Part shown: one piece after another, positions 61,101 to 64,000 of the stretch
How the letters are laid out: every line of letters starts with the position of its first letter
How positions within the stretch are numbered: position 1 is the first letter of the stretch
Assembly: GCF_051106095.1 (NCBI RefSeq)
Contig: NC_135787.1
Span: forward strand, 173,995,001-174,059,000
From: Pogona vitticeps
Lineage: Eukaryota > Chordata > Lepidosauria > Squamata > Agamidae
Length of the DNA: 64,000 nucleotides
Direction: 5' to 3'
Translations under genes and position numbers: made by a program
Notes under the pieces: model-generated
Seen by the model: only the letters and a program-made list of their open reading frames with translations
Databases searched by the model: none
Told to the model about the DNA's origin: nothing

Positions 61101-61845
61101 TTTTGCCCTCCTAATGTCCCCAAACAAACAAACAAACAAAAACAACCCCAAAGTGGCAGCATGTTTGCTTAGGATTTCCTTCTCCACTTGCAACCTTTTA
61201 TTTTATTTTATTTTATTTGTGTTTTCCAAGCTCACACCCCCATCAAACTTGTCTACTTGTAGTTTGTTCTAATACAAATTTGCTTCAGTCTAATTCAAGA
61301 AATTAGTTTGCTTTTTCTTTTTTTGGCATTTTGTTGTTGGGCTTCCTTTCCATGTATGATTTCTCAGACACTATAATTTGGAAGGAATCGCATGCCTGGA
61401 GGAAAAACATTGTAAGAAGCAGCAACAAACAAACAAAAACTTCACATTTCCCCTGACCCTCTGTTAGCTTCTGTTTCTAACCTCCAATTCCTGGAGTATT
61501 TACTTCTTTCAGTAGACGGAAGTTCATTACCAACCCCACTGTATTCCACTAGTATAAATACATTTTCCCCAATACCTAGAAAGTGTGACCTGGACAAATG
61601 TTTTGATTCTGTTCTCACTTTTAACTTCTTACTTTAAAAAACAGCAACCTTATGTTGGTGCCCATGGAAATAAGTTGGATTGAATTAAATTGAGTAGATA
61701 CAGAACACATCCTAAATATACGGTATCAAGATGATGACACATCTCATTTTTGCTTCATTCCACTCTTTCCACTTACAGTATGGAGGGCAGACAAATTTAT
61801 CAACGGTGAGACAATCATTTGGCGGTGTGGGGAGAAACCTAGCAG
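46060..61845 (+). CDS. Bifunctional pseudouridine-5'-phosphate glycosidase / PfkB kinase (partial, 11 exons, runs towards the right edge)
   Basis: The glycosidase splits pseudouridine 5'-phosphate into uracil and ribose 5-phosphate. The kinase makes that substrate from pseudouridine. Exons: 46060-46144, 47091-47205, 48312-48486, 49001-49112, 51385-51491, 52907-53033, 55716-55836, 56140-56225, 58574-58704, 59569-59628 and 61779-61845. All junctions are GT-AG and the frame stays open for 395 residues. Residues 30-330 form a full PsuG domain (E. coli PsuG is 312 aa). Equivalents of the E. coli active-site residues are present: E31 as E52 ([11 protein letters not shown]), K93 as K113, H137 as H157 (GGIGGVHRG), D149 as D169 (DVSADL), the Schiff-base K166 as K186 (AGVKSILD), and N289 as N310. 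Residues 353-395 open a PfkB kinase ([10 protein letters not shown] and GGVGRNLA). The remaining kinase exons are not in the window. The best start is the ATG at 46060. Mammals lack this gene to my knowledge. Confidence 0.92.
47091..47205 (+). CDS. Pseudouridine gene coding exon 2
   Basis: Residues 30-66 with split codons at both ends. It contains HPCVKEAV and [15 protein letters not shown], the N-terminal PsuG signature with catalytic E52. The acceptor is tattccag/gt. The donor ctgag/gttggc is weak, but it is the only one that keeps frame with exon 3. Confidence 0.9.
48312..48486 (+). CDS. Pseudouridine gene coding exon 3
   Basis: Residues 68-125, with [16 protein letters not shown] and [14 protein letters not shown]113 is the equivalent of E. 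coli K93. The donor is agccag/gtatac. Confidence 0.94.
49001..49112 (+). CDS. Pseudouridine gene coding exon 4
   Basis: Residues 126-162. [16 protein letters not shown] is followed by [16 protein letters not shown], the glycine-rich PsuG motif with H157. The acceptor is atgacag/ggc and the donor aaga/gtaaga. Confidence 0.95.
49445..49605. repeat. Degraded interspersed repeat of unnamed family
   Basis: ctccagtgagctcaagatgg then ttcacaacagctttgtgagg and agatcaggttgacagag fall in the same order as at 26755-26885. Confidence 0.5.
49655..49715. repeat. Short AT-rich inverted repeat
   Basis: Blocks of ggggttatat, tataataacccc-like and ataactcagggg sequence fold back on one another (atataacccctgagttatat at the centre). 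It could be a relic of a palindromic element. Confidence 0.45.
50040..50253 (-). repeat. tRNA-derived SINE
   Basis: The minus strand starts agcctcgtggcgcagtgg, followed by a B-box (tggggttcaagcccagg) and the body ttccaaggtcagtaaaatg and gtacccagctcactggg. The whole pattern is clear and little decayed. Confidence 0.85.
50936..50967. repeat. CAT microsatellite
   Basis: Tandem atc/cat units with two cgt interruptions, in intron 4 of the pseudouridine gene. Confidence 0.9.
51050..51255 (+). repeat. CR1 LINE 3'-end fragment
   Basis: aagaagaacttcctgacag, cagaaggtggtggactttcc and gcaggaatgctttagctg, then cttccagctctacaac and tttatggtttt, give the CR1 3' end in plus orientation. Confidence 0.8.
51385..51491 (+). 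CDS. Pseudouridine gene coding exon 5
   Basis: Residues 164-198, with [16 protein letters not shown] and [17 protein letters not shown]. It carries D169 and K186, the equivalents of the E. coli metal-site Asp149 and Schiff-base Lys166. The acceptor is ttttccag/ct and the donor tatttg/gtaact. Confidence 0.95.
51958..52145 (+). repeat. tRNA-derived SINE with CR1/L3-like tail
   Basis: The head is ggcccagtgacagagcacg. tgctttgcatattgg and the B-box-like part taggttcagtctc follow. The tail tagatggactgattcagg then aaaaggcagtttc matches the well-known reptile SINE tail 'gatggaccaatggtctgactcag...ggcagcttc'. Confidence 0.8.
52230..52367. mobile_element. Palindromic short hAT element with near-perfect TSD
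   Basis: The ends are cagtggttcttaacc and ggttaagaaccactg. The flanks gtttaaag (52222-52229) and gcttaaag (52368-52375) match at 7 of 8 positions. The body (actgcaactcccagaa) is related to that of the 20503 copy. Confidence 0.88.
52655..52790 (+). repeat. tRNA-derived SINE, degraded
   Basis: gattgtagcacagtgatac and a B-box-like ctgggattaaatcc fit a tRNA-type head. The body is poorly preserved. Confidence 0.5.
52907..53033 (+). CDS. Pseudouridine gene coding exon 6
   Basis: Residues 199-240, with [20 protein letters not shown] and a region facing the active site in the family. The acceptor is ctctgtag/gaa and the donor attg/gtgagc. Confidence 0.94.
53185..53520 (-). repeat. tRNA-derived SINE with BovB-derived tail
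   Basis: taggtaaaggttctcc and agtccagtcgtgtccaatt open it on the plus strand. The minus-strand head is ggacgtggtggtgctgcag. Same family as 13211-13565. Confidence 0.8.
54463..54652. repeat. Palindromic repeat (MITE-like)
   Basis: The left arm (aacctccttcaagagcgtg onward, core at 54491-54523) and the right arm (ending cttgaagaaggtt, core at 54594-54626) are inverses with few mismatches, around a ~70-bp spacer. The outer arms remain weakly similar. No target duplication was identified. Confidence 0.65.
54733..54993. mobile_element. hAT MITE with perfect 8-bp TSD and ~50-bp inverted termini
   Basis: The ends tagaggtgggggtattc and gaatacccccatctcta are followed inward by more matching sequence (cacaggtggaaataacgg on both arms). 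Perfect duplications gtggatgt lie at 54725-54732 and 54994-55001. At 261 bp it has no transposase. The intact duplications point to a fairly recent insertion. Confidence 0.92.
55033..55457 (-). mobile_element. Solo LTR of a retroelement (Gypsy or ERV type), fossil
   Basis: A 425-bp sequence with TG...CA ends is flanked by perfect 5-bp duplications attgt (55028-55032 and 55458-55462). On the minus strand it has promoter elements in the expected order: a CCAAT box (ccaatggg, near 55406) and a TATA box (ggtataag, near 55372). No internal retroviral genes remain, so it is a solo LTR left by recombination. The intact duplications and clean ends suggest moderate age. Confidence 0.8.
55590..55705 (+). 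repeat. CR1/L3-type LINE 3'-end remnant at exon 7 acceptor
   Basis: gttagactagatagcccttt then gacttgatctactacgg and tttatgttcttctgtg match the common reptile LINE/SINE end 'agatgggcctttggcctgatccagca...cttatgttctt'. It ends 10 bases before the exon 7 acceptor. Confidence 0.6.
55716..55836 (+). CDS. Pseudouridine gene coding exon 7
   Basis: Residues 242-280 with split codons. It contains [18 protein letters not shown] and the helix [14 protein letters not shown]. The acceptor is tttctcag/cc and the donor gctct/gtaaga. Confidence 0.94.
56140..56225 (+). CDS. Pseudouridine gene coding exon 8
   Basis: Residues 282-309: [17 protein letters not shown] and [10 protein letters not shown], matching the conserved PsuG 'G..GKE.TPFLL.RV.ELT.G.SL' block. 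The acceptor is tttttcag/g. The donor gcca/gtatcc is weak, but the frame to exon 9 fixes it. Confidence 0.93.
57557..58478. mobile_element. Probable hAT element, degraded
   Basis: The left end is caggggcagaaaacttcagc then ggccaagggcc. The right end is gggccctacgtggtcc, then ccagccacactttcccc and actgctg. Together they resemble the inverted termini of 'gggcaaactttggcc...gggccac' hAT families. The flanks gtttagag and gagtcgag match at only 5 of 8 positions, so the boundaries are tentative. Confidence 0.45.
57795..58006. repeat. Large palindrome with ~95-bp arms
   Basis: The left arm runs from tattaaacaaattctgctgg to gtatatgagcaaat. The right arm runs from atttgctcatatataat to ccagtagaatttgtttaata. 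They are inverses with few mismatches and a spacer of about 14 bases. The RNA would form a long hairpin. Confidence 0.85.
58574..58704 (+). CDS. Pseudouridine gene coding exon 9
   Basis: Residues 311-353. It ends the glycosidase ([19 protein letters not shown]310 is completed here) and carries a charged linker ([18 protein letters not shown]) to the kinase. The acceptor is ccatcag/ac and the donor agactg/gtgagt. Confidence 0.93.
58705..59568 (+). other. Pseudouridine gene intron 9
   Basis: About 860 bases without a recognised exon or nameable repeat. The minus-strand open frame at 59066-59347 matches nothing I know. Confidence 0.45.
59569..59628 (+). CDS. Pseudouridine gene coding exon 10 (start of kinase domain)
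   Basis: Residues 354-373, [15 protein letters not shown] and the following five residues, the first beta strand and substrate-binding Asp of a PfkB-family kinase. The exon is exactly 60 bases, phase 0 on both sides. The acceptor is ctttcag/gtg and the donor atagag/gtaata. Confidence 0.92.
59629..61778 (+). other. Pseudouridine gene intron 10
   Basis: It contains a decayed palindromic hAT copy (60580-60712) and an AAAC/TTTA simple repeat near 61125 and 61200. No exon was seen. Confidence 0.55.
60580..60712. mobile_element. Palindromic short hAT element, decayed
   Basis: cggtgattcccaacgttgg and cccagggttgggaaccatg are inverted ends around actgcaaccctcagaaacc and cttctgggagttgcag. It is the fourth copy of the 20503 family in the window. 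The ends are mutated and the target duplication is no longer clear. Confidence 0.7.
61779..61845 (+). CDS. Pseudouridine gene coding exon 11
   Basis: Residues 374-395 plus one base. It contains [10 protein letters not shown], the PfkB N-terminal glycine signature. The acceptor is acttacag/tat and the donor agcag/gtaatt. The frame is open at the donor, so the gene continues. No further kinase exon was recognised before 64000. Confidence 0.92.
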
Positions 61846-63300
61846 GTAATTAATTCTAATTTTATTATCTCAAACAAGGTCAGGCTAACATCACATTTGC
61901 AGGCTCTCTTTTCTTTATTATTAGAATTGTGATAATCACCAAATGGAAACAGATATGAAATAGTGGCTCGGAAGGCAGGGTGAACGTGCTGTTAGTATTA
62001 AGGTACTGGGATGCCTCTAAATAACTTCTCGGAGAGAGAATTGGTTTTCAATGATGGAACTGAACTCATGGAGTTAAAGTTGCAGTTCCAGGTAGTCAGA
62101 GCACCAGCCAAACAAGTATGTCACACTGAAACCACTAAAAGAATGTCTGAGTAACAAAAAAGTAGAATTTTGCATCGCCAACCCAACATGATTTATTGTA
62201 TCTTCTTGTAAGCAATGAAAACAAAACCAGATCCACGAAGTCTCTCCTGGGTCTTTTGTAATTAACAGGACATTTTGTGTAGGTTCCAGTGAGAGGTAGA
62301 AAGTGGATCTGTTTGTTGATTGTGTCAACATCAGTCTGTATTTTCAGGATAGTAATTGATAATAAAACCCTTTTGAGGTTTGTATTTAAGAATTTGTATT
62401 TGTGGAAATGATTTCCAGGATTATTGAGGTTTGTTTGTTTGTATTGTATTGATAAAACTGATGAGAAAAGATACTGTGGAGTTTGGAGGAGCTGATGGAT
62501 CCCTGGATATGTTTGGACTGGAAGCTTTATAGTAGTCCAATATTAAAGTACAAGTTCAAAACGGATCCCAAGTGCACTGAAAATTCATAATTCATGAATA
62601 TGAGTACTGTAAAAGAACTCAAAGCTTAGCTTTTTCTCAAACTCTTGTCTCCTCACTTTTCTCTATACAGTATATTATCTCTCTATTTGTCTCTATCTTC
62701 CATTGCAAAACTCTGAAGAACTGCGAGCAAGATAAGACAGCCTTTTGCTGAGTTCTGTTGCTGACTGTATTTCTCCTTTATAAATTAGCCTTGAAATTGG
62801 TCCTTTTAAAACCTGCAACAGACCTTTTAAATCTGAGTAAGTGGGTGACGAGGGCCTTCACCAATTTTAAGTGAAGTTCTTGGGTTGGAGAGCAAGTGGC
62901 AGGAGATCAAAGCCCCCACTGGCCATCCTGGTTGAGGAAATCTGGTAGAATCTGCAGAGTGGCAAGAGGACTTGCCTTCCCATATAAGCTCAATTCTTGG
63001 CATCTTCAGATTAAATGCAACACTTTCAAACAAATAATGGGAAGGATTCTTTGCCTGAGTTTCTGAAGAGCCACAGCCAGATTTAGAACAGCAGACTCGA
63101 AGCACGGGGAAATTCATTTTTGGATTACAATTCCCAGTCTCTTCCCCCCCCCCTGCCATCAGCATGGTCCATGGCTTTTCTAAACTCTCCTTTTAAAGCA
63201 TCCAAGGCTAGATGATCAAATAGGTTGATCACTGTTATAAGGCAGTTTGCTACTTGGAATAGAAAGATTGCTAGAAAGTGGAGGTTCTCTGCGTTGACAT
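61846..63300 (+). other. Pseudouridine gene intron 11 (5' part)
   Basis: No exon was recognised. The stretch 62840-63170 has the look of a degraded tRNA-type SINE on the minus strand (tggctcttcagaaactcagg, taatctgaagatgccaag), but I cannot place its ends. Confidence 0.45.
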
Positions 63301-64000
63301 CAAAAAATCCGACAGCAGGGAGGAGGAGCTTCGTCTTGGTGAAGCTAGCAGCTCTTGGGAATAGCTCCCGGGAAAAGCTAGAACCACTTCGGTCTGGAAC
63401 CCTCCCAGAAACGGGGGGGGAGCAAGGAAGAGTCAGGAGAGACCCTTCTGCAGCAGTTGGTGAGCCACAGAAGTTAGAAGATTGGGCAGCAACTCGATTT
63501 TTCTTTTTTCTGGAAATTCACATCAGCACAGACCGGAGACGGCTGCCATTTTTGGCAACTAGCCAAAGACAGCTCCGCTCGCCGAGAATAAGAAAACAGA
63601 AGCACGGCGAAAGTATACATCAAAGTAAGTGGAAGCCCTTGTTCTATGAAAAACCTCATTAAATGAAGAACAAGCGATTGTGTGCAAATTTATGACCAAA
63701 TGAGATAAGGAGCGGCATTCCTAGCATACCAGCTTTTACTCAAGCTGAAGGTCGAGTCATTTCTAAAGGAACAGCCAGGCAGAAATAGCTCGTGTCTCCA
63801 TTAAAGGAGGAAAAATAACTCTTGAAGAATCAACTGACAGGCTTTGAAAGAATAAATTCTGTTGCAAGCTGTTCACTTTGGATCCTTTTCCTCTTTGGAT
63901 ATATATTTTTAGACTGTGTGGGACTCTGGTTTCCGTGGATAATATATTTGCCGGGATCCTGATTGCTGGACCTCCCTTTTTGGGGGAGGAGAAGGAAGCC
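63300..64000 (+). mobile_element. Possible 5' end of an L1-type LINE (runs off the window)
   Basis: This GC-richer stretch starts near atccgacagcagggagg and contains ggcgaaagtatacatc, then ggactctggtttccgtgg and gccgggatcctgattgctgg. It differs from the intron around it and has the feel of a lizard L1 5' UTR before ORF1. No ORF1 or reverse transcriptase is inside the window, so this is only tentative. The open frame at 63225-63662 has no recognisable domain. Confidence 0.35.

Noticed and set aside
63225-63662. 145-aa open frame near the right edge
   Set aside because: No recognisable domain and composition of a GC-richer repeat. It is more likely part of an L1-like 5' region than a gene.

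Overview
The window is vertebrate nuclear DNA, most likely from a squamate reptile (lizard or snake). The evidence is spliced vertebrate genes with GT-AG introns, BovB LINE fragments, several tRNA-derived SINE families whose tails resemble BovB or CR1 LINEs, CR1 remnants, and many hAT and Tigger-type short DNA transposons. The species cannot be fixed from the sequence alone.

Layout, left to right. (1) About 1.4-9.36 kb, plus strand: RAB19, a small Rab GTPase with three coding exons (214 aa), a probable non-coding first exon and a 3' UTR. (2) About 9.4-14 kb: intergenic, with a BovB 3' fragment on the minus strand and other repeats. (3) About 14.3-41.3 kb, minus strand: MKRN1 (makorin RING-finger E3 ubiquitin ligase), eight coding exons (492 aa), a repeat-poor 3' UTR, an intron 1 of 11.8 kb and a GC-rich promoter at 41.2-41.5 kb. 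(4) About 41.6-46 kb: intergenic repeats. (5) 46.06 kb to beyond the right edge, plus strand: a gene for a bifunctional pseudouridine-degrading enzyme. Ten exons or parts of exons encode a complete pseudouridine-5'-phosphate glycosidase (PsuG/YeiN family), and they run without a break into the N-terminus of a PfkB-type sugar/nucleoside kinase, whose remainder lies outside the window.

RAB19 and MKRN1 are neighbours in human too, so the left part is ordinary conserved synteny. The third gene is the notable one. Mammals are known to excrete pseudouridine rather than degrade it, and to my knowledge lack this enzyme. Here it is intact, with every catalytic residue known from the E. coli enzyme in place. 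The kinase would make pseudouridine 5'-phosphate and the glycosidase would cut its C-C glycosidic bond to give uracil and ribose 5-phosphate, so one polypeptide would carry both salvage steps.

The rest is repeats. The best-resolved are: hAT elements with 8-bp target duplications; Tigger-like elements with TA duplications; one solo LTR with a 5-bp duplication; and SINEs, one of which begins at base +5 of an MKRN1 splice donor. All coordinates come from reading by eye. Repeat edges without a target duplication are approximate.
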